From: Acephala macrosclerotiorum
Lineage: Eukaryota; Ascomycota; Leotiomycetes; Helotiales; Mollisiaceae
Reading direction: 5' to 3'
NCBI GenBank assembly: GCA_014904845.1
Contig: MU119274.1
Span: 108,655 to 172,654 of the forward strand
DNA length: 64,000 nucleotides
Shown: positions 1 to 12,401 of the stretch, piece after piece
How the letters are laid out: each line of letters opens with the position of its first letter
How positions within the stretch are numbered: position 1 is the stretch's first letter
Program-made: the position numbers and the translations under genes
Notes under the pieces: model-generated
The model's input: only the letters and a program-made list of their open reading frames with translations
Database searches by the model: none
Told to the model about the DNA's origin: nothing

Positions 1-776
1 AGCTAAACCGAGTAATGCCATATATGCAAAATTTAGACTATCTTGAGTAAAGCACGAAGCTTTTATCTAATAACTAACACCTCTAGTCCAGCACGCATGT
101 TTGTCACGTGACTCTTATCATGCACTTGAGGTTTCTGTCGCGGGGTTCCCAGTTGAAGGCATAGTAATTTAAGTCTTATACTAAGTTATTATTACCGCTT
201 TGCTGCATTGTGGTTCTAGTGTGTCACCAGAGCCTGCTTGTTCGTTTTCGAACCTATGTAGTCTTAATGTCCGTCTTTTCAGTTTGACCGCCGTTGATAC
301 CGTTAATGTTCTTCGATAGCAGACTTAACTTCGTATGAGATACTCTTCCTTCCTCTCCCGGGTGCCATGAGCTGCTTCCATTATTCGTTGCTACGACAGT
401 CTCAATCCAATTCAGAATGTGGCACGAATGTCAGCATCACAACGCGTTCCACAGCACATGCATGTCAGGTGATGATAGCAGAGCCGACTATAATTCTATA
501 TCAAAAATTTGCAGGGTCTATCAAACCTTTAGAGGCAGTGATAACAGCCCCATAGCCCATTTCCTCGCGTTGATAGACTCAGGTAGTGCTTGGCCGTCGT
601 GGATAAAATTGAGCCCCCCCGCGTGCTTGGTACTTCTAGATCTGCATGTCGAATGAGTGACGAATATAAAGGGTTGTAATGTTAATGGGTGCATACCTTC
701 TCAATATCTGGCACTAATTTAAGTAGTGTTCAAACTCCCAATCCCTCCTAGCGTGGTGAACTGCTCGGCCTCCCCA
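1..776. other. left edge, no supported gene
   Basis: I see no convincing gene here. Short open frames exist at 367-656, but they overlap one another in different frames and have no recognisable domain or splice pattern. A palindromic GTCACGTGAC sits at 103-112. This stretch probably holds the 3' flank of the NLR gene that ends at 777. Confidence 0.5.
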
Positions 777-3700
777 TTATTCTCCAAACGCATCGTGATC
801 TCGTTTTCCGCCCCGGCGGTTGTGGTCAGAAGAGGCCTGATCATATTCAGTCTCTTCGAGAAGGTTGTGGAACGATGCCTGGATCGTTTCAAGCTCCCGA
901 ATTTTTGTATCTCCTTGACAAAATAGTGCCCTTCTGAGGTTTCTAACGTTTGTGCGGAAGAGGTGAGATCTGGATCCTTCTGAATGGAGCCATAGATGTA
1001 GACCTAGCGCATTCATGTGGGCTGCCTCTGCCCTCTTGAACTTTCCCTGTGCAAAATAGGCTGTCCCAAGGGAGTTATACATGTCGCACCAACCAAAAAT
1101 ATCTTCATCAATGTAATCGGACTCGTCAGGATGATTAACTAGTAATATCATAATATGAAGGATCGGACGACGCCTGCGGGTGAATATCTTCATCCATGTC
1201 ACGATTTCCTGTCGCTTCTCTTTCTGCTCAAGGCCTCCTAGGTGGTTAACCCAGTCGAGTGGATTGGCGCCTGTAAAAGAACTGCCGTGCCTTGCGTCGA
1301 AATCTACTACGGCCTCACACGCGGCTTCCCGGTCGTCTTGATCAGCAGCTGCCTCGATTCGACATACCAATACTTGTGGATACGTAATTGTGTTTAGGAA
1401 TTGGCCGCTGGTTGTCTTTTCGAGGAAAGGTAGTATCCAATTGTCGATAAAGTGCCTTGCTTGCGTTTTGCTTTCATCATCCCCAAGATCGACCAAAATC
1501 GCCGCGGCGTCGATGGTTGCCATAAATCGAACTTTATTTTCTTCGAATTGTGCTGGATCAGATATTGGATACGTATTGATGATATTCTTCAGTACTGCCA
1601 ACCCATCCTGCAGTTGTCCATCGTTTCTGAGACACTGAGCAACCCAGTATTCAGCTTCCAGAGACGAAGTTTCATCGTGGCAAAGCCTTGCCTCTGCAAC
1701 TGCCTGCGCCGCCGAGTTCAAATGAGATCTAGCTTGTGCTAGATAGAGCTTTCTTTCATTCAATGATACCTCATTCTGGCCAGAACGTTCTGCTGCGACG
1801 ATAGATTGCTGAATGTATCCAACACCTTCTTTGACTTTCCCAGAAGAGACAGAGATTACCCCAAAGCGGTAAAGTAGGTCACCAATCTCCGGAATCACGA
1901 TATGATTCGTCTCCATATATTCATTCATCAAAGGCGATAGAGCGTACTTCAAGACGATATCAGCATGCCGAAGAATGCCCAAGTCTTCAAGCACAAGTAT
2001 AGTGAATGAGTACGAAGGCATCACATATTTCGCCCAGCCATCAGGCATCTCTGACGGCACATGACTCATTAGCTCCCCAGCCATCCAGTTGATATATTTA
2101 CATCTTTCATGTAAAGGAAGCCTGCGATAGATCCAGCTGTGCACTACTGGATGAATCCAGCACTCTCTTGAACCGACGAGGGAATAGTTGCAGAGTCTCC
2201 CTATCGCTGACCTGAATGTATTGTTTGGCGTGAATCGGTGACTGTAAATGCTTTCCAGCAAGCTCGAAGGGCTCTTTTGCGGTTTGGTGAAGGGCTTTAT
2301 CATCCTCCGCATTGAAGGGACCATTATCGGCTGAGCGTAATCCTTGGTCCTATATTCTATTTCATCGAGATATCTGAATGGTGACTCCTCGGCGTCAAGA
2401 AAAGCAAGTAAATCAAGCAGCATTGCCGCGTGAGACTTTGATTCGGGGTATAATGGACCAGCAATCCGCCTGTATGACAGTTCCCAGGTATATAACACGG
2501 ACTTTTGCTCCATGTCTGTGCTTATGGCAGACTCTTGGAAGAGTTCTCCATGAAGTTCAATATCTTTGTAAAGCGCAACAAAGTCTTCAATAGAAGTTTC
2601 CTCTTCACGCATATACGAGGCGGCTTGCACAATGGCTAGTGGAAGCCCTCCGAGCATATTCAGGAAACCCCAGCAACGATCCTTTGGAACATCGAGCATA
2701 AGATCTTGACGCATGCATTTTTGAAATAGGCAGAATGAGTTGTCGAAATCCATCGGGCCAATTCGAATACCGTTCTGGGCCGGTACGACTTGCCCCTCAC
2801 AAAGACCGGCGACCCGAGAGTCTCTTGTTGTGATTAACACACGGCCATGACTTGCCCTAGGGATATATTCTGCAAGTTTAAGGCCGTTCGGACCACCCAA
2901 AAAAGTTTCCTTATCATCGGCTTCATCGAGAACCAAAAGCCAAGGAAGTGTATTAACATCCTCCAAATGTCCTTTGACGGCTGTGAGGCGATCCGCCAAT
3001 GTTGCATGCTGCATGTCCAGAAGCAAACGCCTGGCAATTGCCGCATAGCCGAGCTCGATATTTTCTGCTGTATTGGCCCGGACCCAGAAGACAGAGCGTT
3101 GTGTCGATTGCCGTTGACCGTATTCGTGTGCAAGTTGACTTTTCCTGAAGAAAAGCGACCTTAGGGTTAGCGCTACGCTTATTATATATCAAGATCAGAT
3201 TCTCTCACCCAATGCCTCCTAAACCAAATAGAACTGCTCTCTGATGCAAAAGTGGCGAATTTTGGAATATTTTGTCAATGTTGGCAAGCTCGGCTTCCCT
3301 CCCGGAAAAATTTGGATTTGAATAGTGGGGTAAAGTCGACGGGAACCCATTATTAGAACCCTTTTCCTGTAAGTTCGCTGCTAAATTATCAGCCAAGTTC
3401 CAACTACGAATTTCACTCTAAAAGGTATAACTGTAACGTGAAGTCCCGTTAAGAGCTTGAAAACACCAGTGAAATATATAAGTCTCTGTACAGGTTGGTG
3501 TCTGGAATCAAGACTAACTTATATGTGATGAAGCCTTGCAGGACAAGCTTTGCGCACAGTCCCTCAGATCACGTCCCTTATCTGGTCGGGCCAAATATGC
3601 TTCTGTCAAGGCATCGATATCGTCGAGTTTTTTCCATTCCTCCAGAGCAATTGTGTCAAGTCCACGCTCAACGTCGAAGCGAAAGTAGGTCTTATTCTCC

Positions 3701-4693
3701 AGAAAGTCTCTCCCCCGCCTTCCTTTCGCAAATGCCTGTGCCTCATTATTGGCATTGATAGATATGTCGATACAAGTCTTGATAACGTTGTGGGCCTTGA
3801 CCTGTTCTACTGCGAGACCTGTAACGTCAGTCCAACCCGTTCCAATGCTAATAATAGATTTGAACGTCGCATCTGGAAACAGAGCATCAGCTTCGTTTAG
3901 GACGGCGGAGATTGGATTATTCAATCTCATGGCGCCGTCTACAAAAGTGGCTCCTGATATCTTCAATTTTATCGGTTCGAAGAAGAGGGGGGCGGCCGCA
4001 GTTGCTCTGGCTGCCTCCCAAATATGACAAGCATAATTCTCTTCTCCTTCGGACCAAGTGGTATAAGAGCGAAGCAGAACAGGATGGACGGTTTGGGCTC
4101 GGGTGGCGCAGACAAATCTGTAAAGAACGGGACATTAGTTAGCATGTAGATTCCACAATGCGAAATATCGTACAAGAACCAGCCAAAAAGTTAATTGCTA
4201 AATAACATACACTTTGCATCGCGCATGCTCTGAGTCTTTCAGAAGCGTATCAGGATCTACTCCTCGAGATATGAGCAACTCTTTGACTGCCTTTTCCAAC
4301 CTATCGGCCTTGAAAAATGGTTTGCCAGACAGTCCACCGATTAGTCTCGAAAAAGTGCCAGGGATATCCCCAAATACGGCCTCTGAGATGTGCTGGAATA
4401 CTTCGATGCATTCATCTATTGTCATCCGTAACCGACCAAGCATAATAGCTACGAGACTACTTCTCCATCAGCAACGACTCGAAAATGCACTTCTTGACAT
4501 GAAGTTACCCTCCCGTTGATGTTCCTCCAATCAAATCAAAATATTCGCATGGTCGAGGGATCTCGTCGAGCCCATCCACCTTCTGGAGGGTGCGAAAGAT
4601 GCGCTTCAGGATCAGGAGGCTTGCAAGACCTTTTACGCCTCCACCATCAAGGGATAAGAGTCGCAGCGATCGACGGTTTGACGGATTCGACAT
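777..4693 (-). CDS. patatin-like phospholipase / NB-ARC / helical-repeat NLR protein
   Basis: Five exons are inferred: 4693-4509, 4459-4211, 4117-3519, 3380-3209 and 3144-777, about 1190 aa and in frame throughout. The N-terminus is a complete patatin domain: DGGGVKG at residues 16-22 (oxyanion hole), GTSTG nucleophile motif with Ser59, and the FVDGA motif with catalytic Asp205. An NB-ARC follows, with GLGGIGKS (Lys403) created by splicing across the 3145-3208 intron, a Walker B-like LLVLDEADD, LITTRDS, GGLPLA and an HPVVHSW motif in the MHD position. The remaining C-terminal part is helical and TPR-like. In fungi this architecture (patatin effector, NB-ARC switch, repeat sensor) is a known NLR class linked to non-self recognition and cell death; phospholipase activity here is inferred. 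The 3381-3518 intron is the least certain junction; its 3' end has a CTGAT branch-like site. No internal stops were seen, so the gene looks intact. Confidence 0.85.
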
Positions 4694-5989
4694 GCTTTTT
4701 TTCTTTTGCGGTTCTGTTCCTGGGGAAAATGTCTGACAAGCGTGAATAATGAGAATAAGAAAAAGACTTGAGAATTGTATGAACCGCCACTTTCTTAAAA
4801 TGTGGGCGGAGCAGCACTACCCAGCTCTGTGACGCTCATGACATGGATTTAAGTCTTCGCCACAGAGCCGGGTTCGAGTGAAATGGAAGTGGAGAATCCC
4901 TTGGCCCGAGAAACGCAGGGGGCTTGCTAGGGAGCTGCTGGAAATGGTCGATTGAGAATCTCGAGAAATTCGACCCCTTCTCCTTAATTCGTAGTGAATG
5001 AAATAAATGCTTCCTTCATTGACCTCTAGACTTCGCTCAATTGTTGATGTCTTCGCCATCCCATTTTCTGATCGGTCTTGCTTTGGCTTCGTCGACGAAA
5101 CTACTCCTGCACACGCCGAGACCGACGTCAGCCGGGCGCAGTTGCCTAATCTTTTCAGGGCTCAGGAGACAGCTTGTCGGAGCTGTTACCCTATTACGAA
5201 AGGTGCGACCAAAACTGATCCCTCCACACCCTCTGAAGTCCACTGGAAGGGTGTTGAAAAATAGGCCAGGTTTTGAAAGCTTTCATTTTTGTCAGCTTCC
5301 ATCCATCGCGCTTATACTACTCAGACCGGCCGTGCCCCTAGCGTGACGCACCGACTGCTTCAACAAAGGGCGCCTAGGATAGCAACCCGTGGCGCTCGCT
5401 ACTGTAGATTACAGCGCACAGGTGCCTTGAAAGCCCAGTAACCTCGTTGCCGCTGAGCCCATACGGTCCCTCCTATGAGGGAAATGCAAGACTTATTGCC
5501 GCGTCATCCGTAGGATTGATTTAGTCATGCTGGTCCAGGCTCTAGCGCCCATGCGGGAGTCTCCTCAACGGTTCTTGCCATTTAGCCTGATTTTGTGCCT
5601 TCTTGCCTCTAAACCACCCTGCAACCCGCAGTTCCCCGGTCTATCAATTTTCTTCCCTGTAGCGATCATTTTCACGAGGGTATCGAGTACGTGAGCCCCC
5701 CATCGCACCCTAGGAAGTTCACGGCAGCCTAGGAAGTAGTGAGTCTGCTATTCATCCCCCCAAAAAATTCGGGAATGAAAAAAGTCGCTAGAAGTCCTTA
5801 TCACTACAAAAAAAAAAAAAAAAAAAGTTCCCCGGTGATTTACGAACACGCAACGAGAAGTGCGTCAATAGTGTGGATTTTGTCGATTATACAAAGTAAA
5901 AGTAAAAAGCAGCAGTTCGGGCAAGCGAGATACTATGCTCGGAGCGGGTGCGCTAAACTCGAAGAAGTAGCACATATGAACGTAGTTTA
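4694..5989. other. intergenic, no supported gene
   Basis: This is GC-normal DNA upstream of the patatin NLR, so it should contain that gene's promoter. Only short overlapping open frames occur and none has a recognisable domain. A 19 bp poly(A) run lies at 5808-5826, close to the edge of the AT block. Confidence 0.5.
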
Positions 5990-6090
5990 CGCTTTTAAAC
6001 TTTTTTATAATTTATTTAAAATTTAATTATAAAATTAATTAATTTAAATAAAATTTATATATATAAAAATTATTAATTTTATATATAAAC

Positions 6091-6213
6091 AATTATATTA
6101 TAAATATAATATTAATTTAATAATTATATATAATATTAAACTCGATCGAAATTAATATTATTTATATTAAAATTGAAATTATATTTTTTAATTTTTACGC
6201 GCTTATTAAATTT
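6091..6213 (+). repeat. direct repeat, copy 1 (heavily mutated)
   Basis: Copy 1 of a ~123 bp direct repeat. It aligns with 9829-9952 over its whole length. The last part, around AATTTTTACGCGCTTATTAA, is nearly identical to AATTTTTGCGCGTTTATTAA in copy 2. In the middle, where copy 2 is GC-rich, copy 1 has T for C and A for G at nearly every difference. Confidence 0.7.
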
Positions 6214-9200
6214 AAAACTTATAATCAATTAATAATTAAAACAATTAATAAAATATAAAATAAAATTTTTTTATATAATTAATATTAATTAATAATTAAT
6301 TTTATAATTAATTATAAAACAATTAAATATTGCGCAAAAAAAACTAATTATAATAAAATAAAAATATTATTAAACTTATTATAAAACGCGTTTAAAATAA
6401 TTAATATATTTTTAAAAAAAAATAATAATTTATAAAAATTTAAAAAAATAATATAAAAACGATTTTAAATTTATATTTATTATACAAAATAATAATATTT
6501 ATAAAAAATAAATAAAAGAATATAAAAACGATTTTAAATTTATATTAATTTATTTAAAATTATATTAAAAACGAATTTTTAAAAAAAATATTATATTTTT
6601 ATTCGTTATTTAATTAAAAACGTATAAATATTAATAATAATATTTATTTAAATTCGAATTAAAATTTTTAAAATTTTTATTATTTATTATATAATTATTT
6701 TTTAAAATAACGAATTTATTTAAAATTAAATTCGTTTATAATAAAAAAAAAATTTCGATTTTACGAATAATAAAAATTTTAATAAAAAAATATTAAATAA
6801 ATATATTTTTTATCGATTTAAAATATATAAAAAAAAATAATCGAATTATATTTTATATATTTATGAAATTTAAATATTAAAAAATAAAAAATTTATTATT
6901 AATAATTTTTTTTAAATAAAATTAATATAATAAAATATTTTTATTTGTTTTATAAAACCTATAAACGTATTTTATTTTAATAAATTTATAAAAAAATAAT
7001 AATAAATATATATAAAATTTTAATAATAAATTTAATATATAATAAATCTAAATATTATAATAATTTATTATTAAAATTTTTCGTTAAAATAAAAAAAAAA
7101 TATAAATAATAAAAATTAATTAATTATTAATAAATATAAAAATAAAAAATAAAAATAAAAATTATTTTATCGAATTTAAAAAAATCGATAATATATAAAT
7201 AATAATTATTTTAAGTAATTAATTTATTTATTATATTATTATAAAAAAATATATTTAATATTTTATTATTATAATTCGAATTATTTAAATCGAATTAATA
7301 TTTATTTTTTATTTTTAAAATCGATATTTTTTAAAAAAAATTTCAAAAAATTATATTAAATAATAAAATTATTAAAATATTAATTATTAATTAATTGCAA
7401 TTTATAATATAATAAAAATTTAATATTAGCGTTTAATTAAATATTTTTATAATTTATTTTAAAAAAAGTATTTAAATTAATATTTTTTATATTATTTTTA
7501 TAAATACGTTTTTTTTATTTCATATTATAAATATAAAATTTAATAATTTTAAAAATATTTTAATTTAAAAAATTAATTTAAAATTAATTTAAAATTAATT
7601 TATTAATATAAAATTATATTAATTATTTATTAATATAATATTTTATAAAAGTTTTTTAAAAAATTAATTATAATATAAATATTAAATATTATTATTATTA
7701 TTAAATATATAAATATAACGATAAAAAAATTTTTACGATTCGAATTATTTCGATTATTCGATTATTTTTATTAATTTACTAATTATATTAATTATATCGA
7801 CGTATAAATTAAAATTTTAAAAATTAATTATAATTTTTTTTTTAATAAAATTATAAAATTAATTAATTGTATTCGAATATTATTTTCTTTTTATAAATCC
7901 GAGAAATAATTATTATAATATAAACAATTAATTAAATTTTAAAACGATTTAATTATTCGTTATTATTAAATTTTATAATCGAGTTTTTTTTAAATCGATA
8001 TAATTATTTTTTAAATTGATATAATTGTTTTTCGATATTAAATTATTTAATCGAGTTTTTAATTTTTTTTAATAAGTTTTTTTTTTATCGATTTTTATTA
8101 ATAAATTTAATATTATTCGAATATATTTTTATTTATTTAATTATAACGTTTAAAATTTACAATTTATAACAATTAATTTCTTTTTAAAATAAAAATTTTA
8201 TTTTATTTTTTATAATATAAAAACGTAATAAATAAATAAATTTTAAAATTTAAAATTTTTATATATAAAATATTTATATTTCTCGATTAAAAATTAATAT
8301 TTTAAATATTTATATTATATTATATTTAATTTTTAATAAAATTTTATTATTTTTAAATAGTTTTTAATAAATATAAAAATTGTATTAAACAAATTTTTAA
8401 TACGATTTTTAATTCGTAAAATATTACGATTTAAAATTACGAAATTTATATTTAATTTAAATTTATTTTATAAAATAATTATAAAAATAATATAAAATAT
8501 ATTTTATATATATTAAATCGATATATATTAAAAATTATTAAATTATATTATTTATAATATTTAAAAAAAAAATTATTTATAAAATTTTAATAAAACGTTA
8601 AAATAATAATAATTAAAAATAAAAAAATAAAAAAATATTATATTTTATTATATTAAATTTATAAAATTATTTATAATAAATTGATTGAAAAAATATATTT
8701 TCGTTTTATTTTTCGATTAAATAATATTTAATACGATTTATATTTCGCGAGTATATTTTTATTTTTTTTTGTTTTTACGTTTATTACGTTTATTTTATAC
8801 TCGATCGAAAATAATTATTATTTTAAATTTATTTTAAATTTATTTAATAATTCAAATTTGAAATTAAAAGTTTTTCATTTAAACGTTTTATAAATATTTA
8901 AAACTAAAATAATTCTCATTAATACGAAAAAAATAATTCGTATAAAAAATGTTTTTTTAAAATCGAATAAATTAATAAATTAATAAACTAATAAAAGTTT
9001 TATTAAAATTTTATATTAAAAAAATTTTTTTTATATTAAATTATTAAAATCGATTTAATTAATTATAAATAATTATTAAAATTATATTTATTAAAAAAAA
9101 AAGTTTTTTTACGATTTATAATTTTTTAAGTTTATATTACGATACTATAGATCGCATTTCTCGAGTGTAAATTTTATCGAACGATAAAAAATTTTTAACG

Positions 9201-9828
9201 AATATAAATCGCGATTTATAATATTTCGCAATTTTTATTTAAATTTCGTAATAATTACTAATTCAAATAAATTAAAATTAAAAATATAAATAATTCAAAT
9301 ACAAATTCAATTTATAAATTAATTATAATAAGTTTATTACATTTATAAATAAACAAATAAAATCGTAAAATTATTAAAATTTTAATATTTTTAAATTCGA
9401 TTAATAATTTTAAATATTTAAAATATTTTAAATTTTTTTTTTTAAGCGTTTTAAATTAATTATTTTCGATTAAAATTAAAAATAGTATTTTTTATTTTTA
9501 TATTTTATAAATTTTAATTTAATTAAACGTTTTAAATTTAATTTAATATATTTTATTAAAAAAATTAAAAAAAAATTTTATATTATTATTTTATAATTTA
9601 TAATTATTTAATTTTTAAAATTAAAAAAAAAGTAATTTTTTCAATTTCGATATTTATAACTTTCGACGAATTTCGAAAATAATATTAATTTATCAACGTT
9701 ATTTTCAAAGTTTAATTATATAATTTTTATATTAAAATATTAACGAGTTTTATATATTAATAAATTATAATAAAAAAAAATAATAACGTTTTTTTAAATA
9801 ATTAAATTAATTCTTATTATAAAAAAAA

Positions 9829-9952
9829 ATTACTAATATAAGTACAATATTAGTTTAGTAGTCACGTGCGCGGCACTAGGCCCGATCGGGACTAGCGCCG
9901 CTTACGTTAGTATTGAGATTATATTTTTTAATTTTTGCGCGTTTATTAAATT
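9829..9952 (+). repeat. direct repeat, copy 2 (GC-rich relic retained)
   Basis: Copy 2 of the direct repeat that starts at 6091. It keeps a GC-rich island at 9861-9906 inside otherwise AT-only DNA, including CACGTG and the palindrome CCCGATCGGG. This copy appears to be closer to the unmutated sequence. If the pair are LTRs, the element would span roughly 6.1 to 10 kb. Confidence 0.7.
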
Positions 9953-10343
9953 TTGTATTTGATTTATTAATAAGTATTTCTATATAATCGATGTATATAA
10001 ATATTTAAAATTTGTATATAATCGTTTATAATTATTTAAAATCGAAAATTTTAATATTTATATTACGTATTTAATATTTTTTTAATATTAAAATTATTTA
10101 AATTATAAAATATTTAAAATCGTAATTAAATATTATAAAAATTCAAATAATATAAAAAAAATTTTAATGTTTATATTATTATATTAATAATATATATTAT
10201 AATAAATATAATATAATAATTTTATATTACGATAATATAAAAAATTTTTATATTTTCAATATATATTATTTTATATTATTATTTACATTGTAATTAAGCG
10301 ATTAGAATTTGTATAACTTTACTTATAAACTTTTAATCATTTT

Positions 10344-12401
10344 TCAAATTTTCAGTTTTAAACCAAGCCAAGTAATCCGTTCATAAATCGCCTTTCTATC
10401 GAACTCCCGATTACAAGTTCTCAAAACCAAGCCGGCCGCGTGACAAACCTCGGGCTTTTCGTAGCCATAAAAATCAAAATCTTTCTCGATTCCGAGTTCG
10501 AGAAGGAAGACGTCGTTGAGTATGTGCCAGAGCTTCTCCTCGTCGGGCCAGAACTTGTAGTCAGCCCAGAACTCACCTCGGTTTTGAGCTTCTGGAACCT
10601 TCGTGTCTGGTGACCAAGCAATGGGTACTAAGATCCGTCTAGGGCCTAATGGGGGCGGATTTTCGGATACCGAAGTAGTCTTGGACGCTACTGGTATGGA
10701 CTCTGAGATAGTGCCAGGGTGATCATCGGTTGTGATCCATTTGTTGACTGAGCAGCGATGATACCCCTGGTACACTTCCATGCCGTTGACAACTTCCTCT
10801 TGATGGAGGGAAACATGCGTCAGAGGGCCACAAAGGGAAAGTAATCCCTTGCTGGCTTCATCGATCCGGTCATCGCCATAGGCCTGGTCCAACAGACGGA
10901 TCACCTTCGTTCAGGGGTCTTGCAAATTTCTCTCCCACTCGACGCCACCGTCAGCAGCAGATACTCAGGACCAAGACGGAGCTTTTCTCGGACGAAACTT
11001 ATCATGGCTAGAACCACGATTTTGCCACATGTCCTTCTTAATGCAGTCAACCCACATGCCATGAGCATACTCACCAGCTTTGACAGCCTGAAAATTTCTA
11101 GCCAGACCAGCAAGCGCTGGCAGCTTGTCACCAGGGAGAGTAAGCTTCCGCCTGGTATACTGCGTCACCAACTCTCTCCATAACGACCAAAGTTTCTCTC
11201 GTGGTAGGTCTCCTATTTTCGCAAACTCGAATTTGCTTGGTTGACAGTTTAGGAAGACAGGTTTTTCTGATAGGCCATGGTCTTTGAACCCGTCTGCGGT
11301 TGTCGAATAAGAGCAGGCTACGTCCTCAAGACACTCCCACAGTACCTCGTTGGCCGCAAAATACAGGAATCTCCTCGATAACAATCGTTCTTGAAATACC
11401 CAGCCACGACCCATCAGCGGCATCTCTGGGCCCGCGGGCCAGCCTTCGTCTGGATGTGGCAAGCATTTTCGGATATATAGCTTGTATTCCATCTCCTCAT
11501 CACGCAGCTTGAAAGAGAACGGCGAGCTGAACGGCAGCATAGCTTGTCGGAAAAAACCGCCATCGTTATCCGCACTAGCACCCGCGGCGAGCGTTATATA
11601 CGCACTACAATAGATCTGTGCCATCTCATGGACATGTATCTCCCAGTCTGCGTGGTCATCTTGAACGATACACAGCGAGTCTATCCACAAATACCGGATA
11701 GATAAAGCGCGCGATATCGCGATTGCGCCTCGGAATGTTGGAGGAAGATCAGAGGTTGGGAGGCCGTTGAGGTTGGTTGCTAGATTGGATCTTCTAGTTA
11801 GGTGCTTGTGTTGTGTTTTTCCCCAGCAGTGACTCAGGCATGCGTGTCGGAAATCGACTCTAGCGTCCTCGACGTCCCGCTGCTCGAGTTCGACAAGACA
11901 GATAATATCTGGAGAGCCGTTTTCCAAGTCGAGAAGGCCTGGCGGGACTTGATAATTGGGCACGTTGCAGGTTCCATGCCGTTTCTCGCATGCGCGAAGC
12001 CATTACAGGACCGTATCCATATTCTCTTCCAAGCCGGTACTCAACGGAATTAGAGCTCCAAGCCGTACATGCTTGCAGCGGGGTGTGTGCGCGACAGTGA
12101 ACACGTCGATATTTAGTACACTGCGACGCTTGAACGGATGGACGTAAAGGATTCCTGAACACCTGTTGAAGGTAATGTACTCCTCGGTGCGGTCGTCTGC
12201 TGCTGGCGTGCCATATTCCCATGCGTGTGCTAGCACCGCACACCCGAGACAGCTGCTGGCCGAGGAGAGTTGAAGGTCGTTGAAGTTTGAGCATACTAGT
12301 TCGCGTTCCTCATTCTCGTCACCACATGCTTCCGTCCAGGAGGGGTATCCACAGATGAGGCATGGATCTTGGGTTAGTGCTCCCAACGATGGGAGGCTCA
12401 C
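10344..12401 (-). pseudogene. HET-domain (heterokaryon incompatibility) gene with three in-frame stops
   Basis: One continuous reading frame of about 685 codons encodes a HET protein but is broken by TAA at 12003-12005, TGA at 10965-10967 and TGA at 10911-10913. HET hallmarks lie in order: a cysteine-rich N-terminus (CLICGYPS), LSHCWGK, IRYLWIDSLCIVQDD, AQIYCSAYITLAA, GWVFQERLLSRR, WECLED and a late KAPSWS. Reading through the stops restores expected sequence: the last TGA-disrupted motif sits where HET proteins have SWSW. Each stop could come from a C-to-T change on one strand (CAA, TGG and CGA as likely ancestors). The 3' end lies only ~14 bp from the AT block, which suggests RIP spreading into flanking DNA. 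No ATG is present at the 5' end of the frame (the first available codon is GTG, with a TGA just upstream), so the start is also lost or lies in an unseen exon. HET proteins trigger incompatibility-type cell death. Confidence 0.8.

Larger units (their letters stand above)
5990..10330. repeat. AT-rich, RIP-like block (decayed repeat)
   Basis: About 4.3 kb of almost pure A and T, with scattered CG dinucleotides and no open frame of useful length. The composition changes sharply at both ends. Such blocks in Pezizomycotina usually arise when RIP mutates transposon copies by C-to-T on both strands. Here this is supported by the direct-repeat pair at 6091-6213 and 9829-9952, which differ almost only by C-to-T and G-to-A. 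The original element cannot be named; a direct-repeat spacing of about 3.7 kb would suit an LTR retrotransposon, but no coding remnant is readable. Confidence 0.8.

Noticed and set aside
367..926. Plus-strand open frames near the left edge
   Set aside because: Short, overlapping in different frames, no domain; the right-hand one lies opposite the 3' end of the patatin NLR.
2834..3192. Extra minus-strand frames around the NB-ARC P-loop
   Set aside because: They are other-frame shadows of the last exon and the 3145-3208 intron.
5739..6026. Open frame leading into the AT block
   Set aside because: It runs through poly(A)-encoded lysines and low-complexity sequence; no domain.
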